A DNA stretch of 64,000 bases, from NCBI RefSeq assembly GCF_003610895.1, contig NZ_MCAS01000028.1:1-64000 (forward strand), in the 5' to 3' direction. The notes beneath the pieces are model-generated. The model searched no databases and was not told the origin of the DNA. It saw nothing but the letters and a program-made list of their open reading frames with translations. Source of the DNA: Paraburkholderia fungorum (GTDB lineage Bacteria > Pseudomonadota > Gammaproteobacteria > Burkholderiales > Burkholderiaceae). Shown in pieces: positions 1-8,360 of the stretch; within the stretch, counting starts at the first letter, position 1, and every line of letters begins with the position of its first letter. A program made the position numbers and the translations under genes.

Positions 1-1343
1 GGGGGTGTCAGAATTTCCGTGTTCAAGGCGGGTTGAGAATTACACGGATGGTCGAACGAATCGGTCCTCATAAAGTATGGCGAACTGGTTCATGGCGGCC
101 TTCCAGTCATGAGCCGCACGCCCCCAATCGGCAGTGATGTTACGCAATGCAAGCCAGATGAGCTTCGTCGCAGCCTCGTCGGTCGGGAAGTGGCCCCGCG
201 TTTTGATGATCTTGCGCAACTGCGAGTTGATGTTCTCAATGGCGTTCGTCGTGTATATCACCTTGCGAACCGACGGTGGAAACGCAAAGAACGGAATTAC
301 GCGATCCCAGGCGTTGCGCCACGCCGCGCTGACCGGCGGGAATTTCTGCCCCCATGGCCCATCAGCAAATGCATCGAGTTCCGCCTGCGCCGCTTCCGCG
401 CTGGGCGCGGTGTAGATCGGGCGGATCGCTGCGGCCAGGCCCCTGCGGTCCTTCCAGCTCGCGTAATCGAGGCTGTTGCGGATCAGGTGAACAATGCAGG
501 TCTGCAGCGTGGTGGCCGGAAACACTGCCGCCAGCGCCTCGGGCATACCCTTCAGACCATCGGTGACGGCGATCAGGATGTCGTTGACGCCGCGCGTCCT
601 GAGGTCGTTGAACACCTTCATCCAGAACTTGGCGCCCTCGGTGTTCTCGATCCACAGGCCGAGGATATCGCGTGTGCCGTCGGGAAGAATGCCCAGCGCA
701 AGGTAGATCGCCTTGTTGCGCACCACGGCGTCTTCGCGGATCTTGACCCGCAATGCGTCGAAGAACACCACCGGATACATCGGCTCAAGCGGGCGGCCCT
801 GCCAGGCCGTCACTTCGGCCATGACCTCGTCGGTAACCGAGCTGATGAAATCAGGCGAGACGTCGGTGCCATACTGTTCGAGCAGAAAGCCTTGTATCTC
901 ACGCACGGTCATACCCCGGGCATACATGGCGACGATCTTGTCATCGAAACCCGTGAAGCGCCGTTCGTGCTTGGGAATCAGCAGCGGTTCGAAACTACCG
1001 TCGCGATCGCGTGGGATCTCGATACGGATCGGACCGTCCTCGGTCAGGACTGTCTTGGCGCCCGTGCCATTGCGCTGATTGGTGACGGCCGCGGGCTTTG
1101 CAGCACCGGACGTGTAGCCGAGATGATGGCTCATCTCGCCACCCAGCGCCCGCTCGATCAGCGCCTTCTTCAAGGACAACGTCGCGGCGTTGATCGCTTC
1201 GGCCGTCATCGGCCCGTTGCCGAACTTCTCAAGCAGCTCAGCGGGGATCACCGGCAGTTCTGCCGGCGTAGCTTTCGGTTTGCGAGGCATAGGTTCTCCT
1301 GGGGAGAATGATATGCCTTGAACACGAAATTAATGACAGGCCC
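1..1343 (-). mobile_element. IS256-family insertion sequence
   Basis: A complete insertion sequence of about 1.34 kb at the left edge of the window. The left end (1-30) and right end (1314-1343) are imperfect inverted repeats: read inward, both start GGG, then TGTCA, an AATTTC core, and end GTGTTCAAGGC. Between them lies one transposase gene on the minus strand. The element abuts a remnant of the palindromic intergenic repeat that also occurs at 42200-42890, so it appears to have inserted into or beside that repeat. The left flank is outside the window, so the target duplication cannot be checked. Confidence 0.88.
40..1290 (-). CDS. IS256-family (Mutator-type) transposase
   Basis: A 416-residue DDE transposase that cuts and rejoins the ends of its own element. 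The expected catalytic residues are visible: D178 (VVFFDALR), D244 (AVTDGLKG) and E352 (TTNAIENIN), with the family C-x2-H signature at C265 and H268 between the second D and the E. Length is normal for the family and the frame is intact, so it may be active. AGGAG stands just ahead of the ATG. The inverted repeats of the element flank it closely on both sides. Confidence 0.95.
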   Translation of the reverse strand: MPRKPKATPAELPVIPAELLEKFGNGPMTAEAINAATLSLKKALIERALGGEMSHHLGYTSGAAKPAAVTNQRNGTGAKTVLTEDGPIRIEIPRDRDGSFEPLLIPKHERRFTGFDDKIVAMYARGMTVREIQGFLLEQYGTDVSPDFISSVTDEVMAEVTAWQGRPLEPMYPVVFFDALRVKIREDAVVRNKAIYLALGILPDGTRDILGLWIENTEGAKFWMKVFNDLRTRGVNDILIAVTDGLKGMPEALAAVFPATTLQTCIVHLIRNSLDYASWKDRRGLAAAIRPIYTAPSAEAAQAELDAFADGPWGQKFPPVSAAWRNAWDRVIPFFAFPPSVRKVIYTTNAIENINSQLRKIIKTRGHFPTDEAATKLIWLALRNITADWGRAAHDWKAAMNQFAILYEDRFVRPSV

Positions 1344-1480
1344 GCAAAGAAAGTAAGTGCCGCCCCGCACAGGGGCAACACTAATAAACCAATAACACAA
1401 CAAGGAAAGGCCAACACCGTAGGTATACGGCCAAGCGCCGCGCAGGCAAACAAATCACCCAAACACCCCCCCCAACAAAA
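1344..1480 (+). repeat. Remnant of dispersed palindromic intergenic repeat
   Basis: From GCAAAGAAAGTAAGTGCCGC through the stretch ending near GCGCCGCGCAGGCAAAC, this matches the outer part of the right arm of the large palindromic element at 42200-42890. The inner part is absent and IS256 sequence lies in its place. The repeat appears to be non-coding; short open frames through it are spurious. Confidence 0.8.
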
Positions 1481-1779
1481 CACAGACCCAAAAAAGCACC
1501 GCGAAGGCAAAAACCCAAACCACACCCCCAATTTCCGCCCACAACCCCCAACTACTTTGCCGTCGTTAACTCCGTCGATTATCGACCTTCAGACCGAAAC
1601 AGAAACGACCTGCACCGAACAGCCGCGAACCCCAGCGCCGCAGGCAAAAAACTACTCCCCGCCCCTAGTGCACGGCACGAAATAAACCGCTAATCTCGAC
1701 CCCGCAAGCCACCCCAAGGCCGCGCGCAGCGCAAGGCAAAACCCGCAGCGCGAATGAAAAGGCCCTAAAAAAGCCCGCC
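1481..1779. other. Upstream region of bio operon, A/C-rich
   Basis: About 300 bases between the repeat remnant and bioA. It is rich in A and C (runs such as ACCCCCC and AAAAAAG) and shows no convincing gene. The bio promoter must lie here or in the repeat. I could not identify a clear -35/-10 pair or a BirA operator. Confidence 0.4.
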
Positions 1780-3162
1780 ATGCAACGGCAAAAAAGCACC
1801 TCGGAGTACCCTTTGGAAAAGTCACCCTCTCCTGAAGACTGGATCACCCGCAGCCTGCGTGCCGTCTGGCACCCCTGCACCCAGATGAAGCACCACGAGC
1901 GCCTGCCGCTCATCCCGGTGGCAAGAGGCCAGGGCGCGTGGCTCTACGACCGCGCGAACAACCGCTATCTGGACGCGATCAGCTCCTGGTGGGTCAACCT
2001 GTTCGGTCACGCCAATCCGCGTATCAACGCAGCGCTGAAAGATCAGCTCGACACGCTCGAACACGCCATGCTCGCCGGCTGCACGCACGAGCCCGCCATC
2101 GAACTCGCGGAACGCCTCGGCACACTCACCGGCAATACCCTCGGTCACGCATTCTTCGCATCCGATGGCGCATCGGCCGTTGAAATCGCGCTGAAGATGA
2201 GCTTCCATTCCTGGCGCAATCGCGGCTTCGCCGACAAGCAGGAATTCGTCTGCGTTGCCAACAGCTATCACGGCGAGACCGTCGGCGCGCTCGGCGTCAC
2301 CGACGTCGCGCTCTTCAAGGACGCCTACGATCCGCTGATCCGCAACGCGCACGTCGTTGCATCACCCGACGCGCGTCTCGCGCAATCAGGTGAAAGCGCA
2401 GCCGACGTCGCGCGCCGCGCACTCGATCACGTTCGCTCGCTGTTCGAAGCGCGCGCCACGAAAATCGCCGCGCTGATCGTCGAGCCGCTGGTGCAATGCG
2501 CAGCCGGTATGGCCATGCACGACCCGTCGTATATCGCCGGCTTGCGCGCGCTGTGCGATCAGTACGGCGTGCATCTGATCGCCGATGAAATCGCAGTCGG
2601 CTGTGGGCGCACGGGCACCTTCTTCGCGTGCGAACAGGCCGGCGTCTGGCCGGACTTCCTGTGTCTGTCGAAAGGCATCAGCGGTGGCTATCTGCCGCTC
2701 TCGATCGTGCTGTCGCGCGATGAAATTTTCGAGGCCTTTTATCACGACGATACCGCGCGCGGGTTCCTGCACTCGCACTCGTACACCGGCAATCCGCTCG
2801 CGTGCCGCGCGGCGCTCGCCACGCTCGACCTCTTCGCAAGCGACAACGTACTGGCCGTCAATGTACAGAAATCCGCACAGCTGAAGGCCGCGCTCGCACC
2901 GCTCGCCGAACACCCGCACGTGCGCAATCTGCGTCAGTGCGGCACGATCTTCGCGTTCGACGCCGCGATCGACGATGCTCAGCAAGCCAAAACATTCTCG
3001 CGCCGTTTCTTCGAAAACGCCTTGCAGCGTGAACTGCTGCTGCGCCCAATTTCGACGACGGTGTACCTGATGCCACCCTACATTCTGGACGACGAAGAAA
3101 TCGCGCTGCTCGCTTCGCGCACGCGCGAAACCTTCGAAGCCACGCTCGCGGAGACCCGCTAA
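1780..3162 (+). CDS. bioA: Adenosylmethionine-8-amino-7-oxononanoate aminotransferase
   Basis: A PLP enzyme that makes 7,8-diaminopelargonic acid (DAPA) from KAPA using S-adenosylmethionine as amino donor, the third-from-last step of biotin synthesis. The PLP lysine is K298 (LCLSKGISGG), with the cofactor-binding aspartate D269 in LIADEI. Length, 460 residues, is slightly over the family norm. The ATG at 1780 lacks a clear ribosome site; an in-frame TTG at 1813 follows CGGAG and would give 449 residues, closer to homologues. It is the first gene of bioAFDB; its TAA overlaps the bioF ATG by one base. Confidence 0.96.
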   Translation: MQRQKSTSEYPLEKSPSPEDWITRSLRAVWHPCTQMKHHERLPLIPVARGQGAWLYDRANNRYLDAISSWWVNLFGHANPRINAALKDQLDTLEHAMLAGCTHEPAIELAERLGTLTGNTLGHAFFASDGASAVEIALKMSFHSWRNRGFADKQEFVCVANSYHGETVGALGVTDVALFKDAYDPLIRNAHVVASPDARLAQSGESAADVARRALDHVRSLFEARATKIAALIVEPLVQCAAGMAMHDPSYIAGLRALCDQYGVHLIADEIAVGCGRTGTFFACEQAGVWPDFLCLSKGISGGYLPLSIVLSRDEIFEAFYHDDTARGFLHSHSYTGNPLACRAALATLDLFASDNVLAVNVQKSAQLKAALAPLAEHPHVRNLRQCGTIFAFDAAIDDAQQAKTFSRRFFENALQRELLLRPISTTVYLMPPYILDDEEIALLASRTRETFEATLAETR

Positions 3163-4346
3163 TGCATCTGCTCGACACATTGACCGAAGGCCTGAAAGAC
3201 ATCGACGCGCGCGGGCTGCGCCGTCGTCGCCGCACGGCCGATACGCCGTGCGCCGCGCACATGACGGTCGACGGCCGCGCAATCATCGGCTTTGCCAGCA
3301 ACGACTATCTCGGCCTCGCCGCGCATCCTCAACTGATCGCAGCGATCGCCGAAGGTGCGCAACGCTACGGCGCGGGCAGCGGCGGTTCGCATCTGCTCGG
3401 CGGCCATTCGCGCGCGCATGCGCAACTGGAAGACGATCTGGCCGAATTCGCCGGCGGCTTCGTCGACAATGCGCGCGCGCTCTACTTCAGCACCGGCTAC
3501 ATGGCGAACCTCGCGACGCTCACCGCGCTCGCGGGCCGCGGCACGACGCTCTTCTCCGATGCGTTGAATCACGCGTCGCTGATCGACGGCGCGCGCCTCT
3601 CACGCGCCGACGTACAGATCTATCCGCATTGCGACACGGATGCCCTGAGCGCGATGCTCGATGCCTCGGACGCGGAGGTCAAAGTCATCGTCTCCGATAC
3701 CGTGTTCAGCATGGATGGTGATATTGCCCCTCTCGCGCGTTTGCTTGAACTCGCGGAACAACACGGTGCATGGCTGATCGTCGACGATGCGCATGGTTTC
3801 GGTGTGCTCGGTCCGCAAGGCCGCGGCGCAATCGCAGAGGCCGCGTTGCGCTCGCCGAATCTGATTTCGATCGGCACGCTCGGCAAGGCAGCAGGTGTGT
3901 CGGGCGCATTCGTCGTCGCGCATGAGACCGTGATCGAATGGCTCGTGCAGCGCGCACGCCCGTACATCTTCACGACCGCCTCGGTGCCCGCTGCAGCGCA
4001 TGCGGTATCGGCAAGTCTGCGGATCATCGGCGGCGAAGAAGGGGACGCGCGGCGCGCCCATCTCCAGCAGCTGATCGAACGCACGCGCGCGATGCTCAAG
4101 GCTACGCCGTGGCTGCCGGTCGATTCGCACACCGCCGTGCAACCGCTGATCATCGGCGCGAACGACGCGACGCTCGATATCGCTGCCACGCTTGATCGCG
4201 CGGGTCTGTGGGTGCCGGCAATCCGTCCGCCGACCGTGCCCGTGGGTACCTCGCGACTGCGCATTTCGCTTTCGGCGGCGCATTCGCAAGCGGATCTGGA
4301 CCGGCTCGAAGCGGGCTTGCAACAACTCGAGGCAAAGGCGGCATGA
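3162..4346 (+). CDS. bioF: 8-amino-7-oxononanoate synthase (KAPA synthase)
   Basis: A PLP-dependent alpha-oxoamine synthase of 394 residues that condenses pimeloyl-ACP (or -CoA) with L-alanine to give KAPA, the first committed step of the biotin ring pathway. The PLP lysine is K242 (GTLGKAAGVSG) and D208/H211 lie in the VDDAHGFG motif. It starts in a one-base overlap with bioA and ends in an ATGA overlap with bioD, so the three genes are probably translationally coupled. Confidence 0.97.
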   Translation: MHLLDTLTEGLKDIDARGLRRRRRTADTPCAAHMTVDGRAIIGFASNDYLGLAAHPQLIAAIAEGAQRYGAGSGGSHLLGGHSRAHAQLEDDLAEFAGGFVDNARALYFSTGYMANLATLTALAGRGTTLFSDALNHASLIDGARLSRADVQIYPHCDTDALSAMLDASDAEVKVIVSDTVFSMDGDIAPLARLLELAEQHGAWLIVDDAHGFGVLGPQGRGAIAEAALRSPNLISIGTLGKAAGVSGAFVVAHETVIEWLVQRARPYIFTTASVPAAAHAVSASLRIIGGEEGDARRAHLQQLIERTRAMLKATPWLPVDSHTAVQPLIIGANDATLDIAATLDRAGLWVPAIRPPTVPVGTSRLRISLSAAHSQADLDRLEAGLQQLEAKAA

Positions 4347-5074
4347 GTAGCGCAAGTCAAAGCGCGCTGTCGCTATTCGTCACCGGTACCGATACGGAAA
4401 TCGGCAAGACCTTCGTGTCTGCAGCACTCCTGCGCGGTTTCGTTCGCGCAGGCCTGCAGGCCGCCGCGATGAAACCGATCGCAGCGGGCGCGTTCGAACT
4501 GAACGGCGTGCTGCATAACGAAGACGCGGATCAACTCGACGCCGCGTCGAGCGTCCTGCTGCCGCCGGCGATTCGCACGCCGTATCTGTTGAAGGAACCG
4601 GCCGCGCCGCACATCGCCGCCGCGCTGGAAAACGTCACGCTCGATCTCGACCACATCGTCGCTTGCCATGCGCAGGCTGTGCGGCAAGCGGAGATCGTCG
4701 TGGTCGAAGGGGTCGGCGGTTTTCGCGTGCCGCTGACTGCCACGCAAGACACCGCCGATCTCGCTGTCGCGCTCAAGCTGCCGGTCGTGCTGGTGGTCGG
4801 CATGCGCCTCGGCTGCATCAGCCATGCGTTGCTCACCGCTGAAGCAATCGCCGCGCGTGGCTTGACGCTGGCCGGCTGGGTGGCCAATCGTATCGATCCG
4901 GCCATGACGTTTCCCGACGAAAACATCGCCTCGATTCGCACGCAGCTTGCGCGCGAACACGACGCGCCTCTGCTCGGCATCGTGCCGCATTTGAGCCCGG
5001 CTTCGCCCGAGCTCGCGGCGGATCAGCTCGACATCAACCGACTCCTGCAGACGCTGCGCCACGCGCAGCGCTGA
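4343..5074 (+). CDS. bioD: Dethiobiotin synthetase
   Basis: An ATP-dependent enzyme of 243 residues that closes the ureido ring of DAPA to form dethiobiotin. The P-loop-like motif TGTDTEIGKTF is near the N terminus and the conserved VVEGVGGFRVPL block near residue 115. The start is set by the ATGA overlap with bioF at 4343; an upstream extension of the frame lies inside bioF and is not expected. The C terminus ends 34 bases before the bioB start. Confidence 0.96.
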   Translation: MSSASQSALSLFVTGTDTEIGKTFVSAALLRGFVRAGLQAAAMKPIAAGAFELNGVLHNEDADQLDAASSVLLPPAIRTPYLLKEPAAPHIAAALENVTLDLDHIVACHAQAVRQAEIVVVEGVGGFRVPLTATQDTADLAVALKLPVVLVVGMRLGCISHALLTAEAIAARGLTLAGWVANRIDPAMTFPDENIASIRTQLAREHDAPLLGIVPHLSPASPELAADQLDINRLLQTLRHAQR

Positions 5075-5108
5075 AAACCCATCACATCCATCCATGAGGA
5101 TTGACGAC

Positions 5109-6209
5109 ATGACGCAACTGAACATCGCTCCGGCGCCTGCCGACACGGCCACCGCCAACCAGAACGCCAACCACGCCGCAACAGGCGCCAAGGCGGTCGC
5201 CAAATGGCGCGTCGCCGACATCGTCGCGTTGTACGAACTGCCGTTCAACGACCTGATGTTCCGTGCACAGCAAACTCACCGCGAACACTTCGACGCGAAC
5301 ACGGTGCAACTGTCGACGCTGCTGTCGATCAAGACCGGCGGCTGCGAAGAAGATTGCGCGTACTGTCCGCAGTCGGTGCATCACGACACGGGCCTGCAGG
5401 CCGACAAGCTGATGCCGGTCGACGAAGTATTGGCCGCCGCCAAGGTCGCCAAGGAAAATGGCGCCACGCGCTTCTGCATGGGCGCGGCATGGCGTAATCC
5501 GAAGGACCGCCACCTCGAGCCGATCAAGGACATGATCCGCGGCGTGAAGGCAATGGGTCTCGAAACCTGCGTGACGCTCGGCATGCTGGAGACGCATCAG
5601 GCGCAAGGTCTGCGCGAAGCGGGCCTCGATTACTACAACCACAATCTCGATACGTCGCCGGAGTTCTACGGCCAGATCATTTCGACGCGCACCTATCAGG
5701 ACCGTCTCGACACGCTGGAGCGCGTACGCGATGCGGGCATCAACGTATGCTGCGGCGGGATTGTCGGTTTGGGCGAATCGCGCCGTGAGCGAGCCGGCCT
5801 GATCGCGCAACTGGCGAACATGGAGCCGTATCCGGAATCGGTACCGATCAACAACCTGGTGCAAGTGGAAGGCACGCCGCTGACGGGCACCGAAGCCATC
5901 GATCCGTTCGAATTCGTCCGCACGATCGCGATTGCACGCATCACGATGCCGCGCGCGATGGTGCGTCTGTCGGCAGGCCGCGAGCAGATGGACGAAGCGT
6001 TGCAGGCGCTATGTTTCCTGGCCGGTGCGAACTCGATTTTCTACGGCGACCAGTTGCTGACCACCAGCAACCCGCAAGCCGAAGCGGACCGCAAGCTGCT
6101 CGAACGCCTCGGCATTCGCGCGGAAGCGGCGCAGCAGATGCCGCTGGATCAGAGCGGCTGCGAGCACGGCTGTGCCCATGATCACGACACGCACGCAGCG
6201 CCGAACTAA
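5109..6209 (+). CDS. bioB: Biotin synthase (radical SAM)
   Basis: A radical S-adenosylmethionine enzyme that inserts sulfur into dethiobiotin. The radical-SAM cluster ligands are C79, C83 and C86 (CEEDCAYC) and the downstream YYNHNLDTSPEFY block is typical. The second in-frame ATG (5109) is preferred over 5094 because GAGGA lies 8 bases ahead of it, giving 366 residues. The C-terminal tail is Cys/His-rich (CEHGCAHDHDTH), an extension that could bind metal (inference). It ends the bio operon. Confidence 0.96.
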   Translation: MTQLNIAPAPADTATANQNANHAATGAKAVAKWRVADIVALYELPFNDLMFRAQQTHREHFDANTVQLSTLLSIKTGGCEEDCAYCPQSVHHDTGLQADKLMPVDEVLAAAKVAKENGATRFCMGAAWRNPKDRHLEPIKDMIRGVKAMGLETCVTLGMLETHQAQGLREAGLDYYNHNLDTSPEFYGQIISTRTYQDRLDTLERVRDAGINVCCGGIVGLGESRRERAGLIAQLANMEPYPESVPINNLVQVEGTPLTGTEAIDPFEFVRTIAIARITMPRAMVRLSAGREQMDEALQALCFLAGANSIFYGDQLLTTSNPQAEADRKLLERLGIRAEAAQQMPLDQSGCEHGCAHDHDTHAAPN

Positions 6210-6227
6210 GAACCAGGCTGTGTACGA

Positions 6228-6266
6228 AACGCGTGCAATAAACGTGTGCAATAAGCACGTGCAATA
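6228..6266 (+). repeat. 13-bp tandem repeat after bioB stop
   Basis: Three consecutive 13-bp units of the form AACGYGTGCAATA (6228-6240, 6241-6253, 6254-6266; the third begins AGCAC) lie 18 bases after the bioB stop codon and abut the terminator hairpin. Confidence 0.85.
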
Positions 6267-6297
6267 AAAAAGGCCACCTCGCTTTTGAGGTGGCCTT
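6267..6297 (-). terminator. Rho-independent terminator of sulfate-binding protein gene
   Basis: A perfect 9-bp stem GGCCACCTC/GAGGTGGCC around GCTTTT. Read leftward it is followed by a run of Ts, so it should terminate the minus-strand gene ending at 6317. It may also stop rightward bio transcripts, less efficiently. Confidence 0.85.
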
Positions 6298-6316
6298 GCT
6301 ACTTCCGGACCAGAAT

Positions 6317-7342
6317 TTACTTCTTGTCGACGATGATCTGATCGAAGGTTCCGCCGTCGGAGAAATGCGTTTGCTGCGCTTTCTGCCAGCTGCCGAACAT
6401 CTCCTCCACCGTAAAGGTCTTGATCGGTTTGAACTCGGCAGCGTGCTTCGCGAGCACGTTCTTGTCACGCGGACGCAGATGGTGTTCCGCAATGATTTCC
6501 TGCGCGGCCGGCGACCACAGATAATCGAGGTACGCCTGCGCTTCCTTGCGCGTGCCGCGCTTGTCGACCACCTTGTCGACAATCGACACCGGCGGCGCGG
6601 CGAGCAGACTCACCGACGGATACACCGCTTCGAAATTACCCGCGCCCACGCCCGTGTCGATCAGCGACACTTCGTTTTCGAACGTCACCAGCACGTCGCC
6701 GATGCCGCGTTGCGTGAAGGTCGTCGTCGCGCCGCGGCCACCCGTGTCGAGCACCGGCACGTTCTTGAAGATCGCCTTTTCGAAGTCGAGCGCCTGCGCG
6801 TCGGTGCCGCCGTGCTGCTTGCGATAACCCCATGCAGCCAGATACGCGTAGCGGCCGTTACCCGAAGTCTTCGGATTGGCGATCACGACTTGCACGCCGG
6901 GTTTGGCGAGGTCGTCCCAGTCCTTGATGTGCTTCGGATTGCCCTTGCGCACGAGGAACACCATTGTCGTGGTGTACGGAGCGCTGTCGTCCGGCAGGCG
7001 CGCACGCCAGTTGGCGGGCACCAGTTGGCCCTTTTCCGCGAGCAGATCGATGTCGTTAGGCTGGTTCATCGTCACCACGTCAGCCTGCAGTCCTTGCAGC
7101 ACCGACAGCGCCTGCGCGCTCGACGCGCCATGCGACTGGCGAACCGACACGGTCTCACCGCTCTTCTGCTTATATGCCGCGATGAAGCCGGCGTTGATGT
7201 CCTTGTACAACTCGCGCGTCACGTCGTACGACACGTTCAGCAGCGACGTGTCAGCGTGCGCCGTCGATACGCCGCCGAGCGCGAGCGTGATTGCCGTCAT
7301 GCCGGCTGCCAGCCAGCGCGATGTCCCCGTGTTGCCTGCCAT
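6317..7342 (-). CDS. Periplasmic sulfate-binding protein of an ABC transporter
   Basis: A 341-residue periplasmic solute-binding protein with an N-terminal signal peptide (hydrophobic core about residues 12-24, likely cleavage after AHA near residue 30). The mature protein has the sulfate/thiosulfate-binding fold: VSYDVTRELYKDIN at the N terminus, the VTMNQPNDIDLLAEKG block, and the NPKTSGNGRYAYLAAW signature. It would deliver sulfate to a CysT-CysW-CysA permease, but no permease genes lie nearby, so it is an orphan (Sbp-type) copy. Terminator at 6267-6297. Confidence 0.93.
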   Translation of the reverse strand: MAGNTGTSRWLAAGMTAITLALGGVSTAHADTSLLNVSYDVTRELYKDINAGFIAAYKQKSGETVSVRQSHGASSAQALSVLQGLQADVVTMNQPNDIDLLAEKGQLVPANWRARLPDDSAPYTTTMVFLVRKGNPKHIKDWDDLAKPGVQVVIANPKTSGNGRYAYLAAWGYRKQHGGTDAQALDFEKAIFKNVPVLDTGGRGATTTFTQRGIGDVLVTFENEVSLIDTGVGAGNFEAVYPSVSLLAAPPVSIVDKVVDKRGTRKEAQAYLDYLWSPAAQEIIAEHHLRPRDKNVLAKHAAEFKPIKTFTVEEMFGSWQKAQQTHFSDGGTFDQIIVDKK

Positions 7343-7445
7343 CTTTCTTGTCCCCGCCTATCGATGATGAAAACTGCGGCCACACAAACGTGCAGCGTGA
7401 AGCGGGATTCTAACGGATTGCTTACGTATTCACTTGCGCTCGTTT

Positions 7446-7481
7446 GGGCATTCAAACGGGCATTCAAACGGGCATTCAAAC
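7446..7481 (-). repeat. 12-bp tandem repeat carrying repeated in-frame stop codons
   Basis: Three perfect copies of a 12-bp unit (GGGCATTCAAAC on the plus strand). The innermost copy includes the stop codon of the leftward hydrolase gene. Because 12 is a multiple of three, each copy re-presents the same TGA in the same frame. Probably generated by slippage; it also lies in the upstream region of the sulfate-binding protein gene. Confidence 0.9.
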
Positions 7482-8078
7482 GAACGCATGCTGCGCGACT
7501 TCGAGCGTCTGCTCGCGAAAGCGCAGCGGCGCCGCGCAATGCACCAGGGTGTCGACGAAATACTTGGCGCGCGGCCACGGGCCGAATCCCGCCGCGGTGT
7601 TGATGTGACCCGCGTCGCCCAGATTGACGAACGCGCTGCCGAACCGCTGCGCGAGATCGCGCGAACCGGCGAGCGTCATCCACGGGTCGGTTTCACTGCC
7701 GATCAGAATCGACGGCACGCCCAGACGCCTTGCGTCGAACGGCCCGGCGAAAGCGAATTTCTCGGGACTCGCGGGGGCGACGAACAGCACACCGACTACA
7801 TCGTTCGCATACGACGCCTGCTGCAGCGCATGCGCGGTCGCGAGGCAACCGAAGCTGTGGGCGGCGAGCACGAACGGGCCGCGTTCGCGCGCGAGCAGAT
7901 CGCGCAGCGACCTCGCCCAGACGGCGACGTCCGGCGCCTCCCAATCGGCCTGCTCGACGCGCAGCGAGCGCGCGAATTGCCGTTCGAGCCATGTTTGCCA
8001 GTGCGCGCCCTCGCTGCCGTGCAGGCCGGGAACGGTGACGAGCCGCGGCGGCCATGTCGATTTGGTGCATGAAAGCAT
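7476..8078 (-). CDS. RBBP9/YdeN-family serine hydrolase
   Basis: A 200-residue alpha/beta hydrolase of the small RBBP9/YdeN type; substrate unknown. It begins with the family opening VPGLHGSEGAHWQ. The likely triad is S75 (AAHSFGC), D131 (SETDPWM) and H158 (AGHINTAAGFGPWP, a strong family signature). The start at 8078 is supported by GAGGGA six bases ahead; a much longer in-frame extension covers non-homologous sequence antisense to ghrA and is rejected. The gene stands alone, divergent from ghrA. Confidence 0.85.
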   Translation of the reverse strand: MLSCTKSTWPPRLVTVPGLHGSEGAHWQTWLERQFARSLRVEQADWEAPDVAVWARSLRDLLARERGPFVLAAHSFGCLATAHALQQASYANDVVGVLFVAPASPEKFAFAGPFDARRLGVPSILIGSETDPWMTLAGSRDLAQRFGSAFVNLGDAGHINTAAGFGPWPRAKYFVDTLVHCAAPLRFREQTLEVAQHAFV

Positions 8079-8360
8079 GTGAGTCCCTCGCTGCCGGAAT
8101 CCGGAGAATGATTGTCCCGCCGGGCGGCGCAAGGGCGAACCAAGTTTTTGTGCTTTGTTTATGGGGCGAATACAGGGGCAGAAAACGCACGCCCGTGCGC
8201 AAACGCGCGCGATTCGCGTCGAAACCGTAGAATGAAGCCTATCCATAAAAGGAGGAGGCCCCATGCCGCAAGCGTCGTTTGAAGCGCCGCGGGCGTTGCA
8301 GCCGTCGCACCGGGCCTTTCCCGCCATCTGACTCGAACAGGCACGCGCACTCCGGATCGT

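Noticed and set aside
1561..1590. Possible BirA operator upstream of bioA (GTTAAC)
   Set aside because: Only one half site; no partner at the expected spacing.
1308..1685. 125-codon frame across the repeat remnant
   Set aside because: Translation of the dispersed repeat and A/C-rich sequence; no ribosome site or homology.
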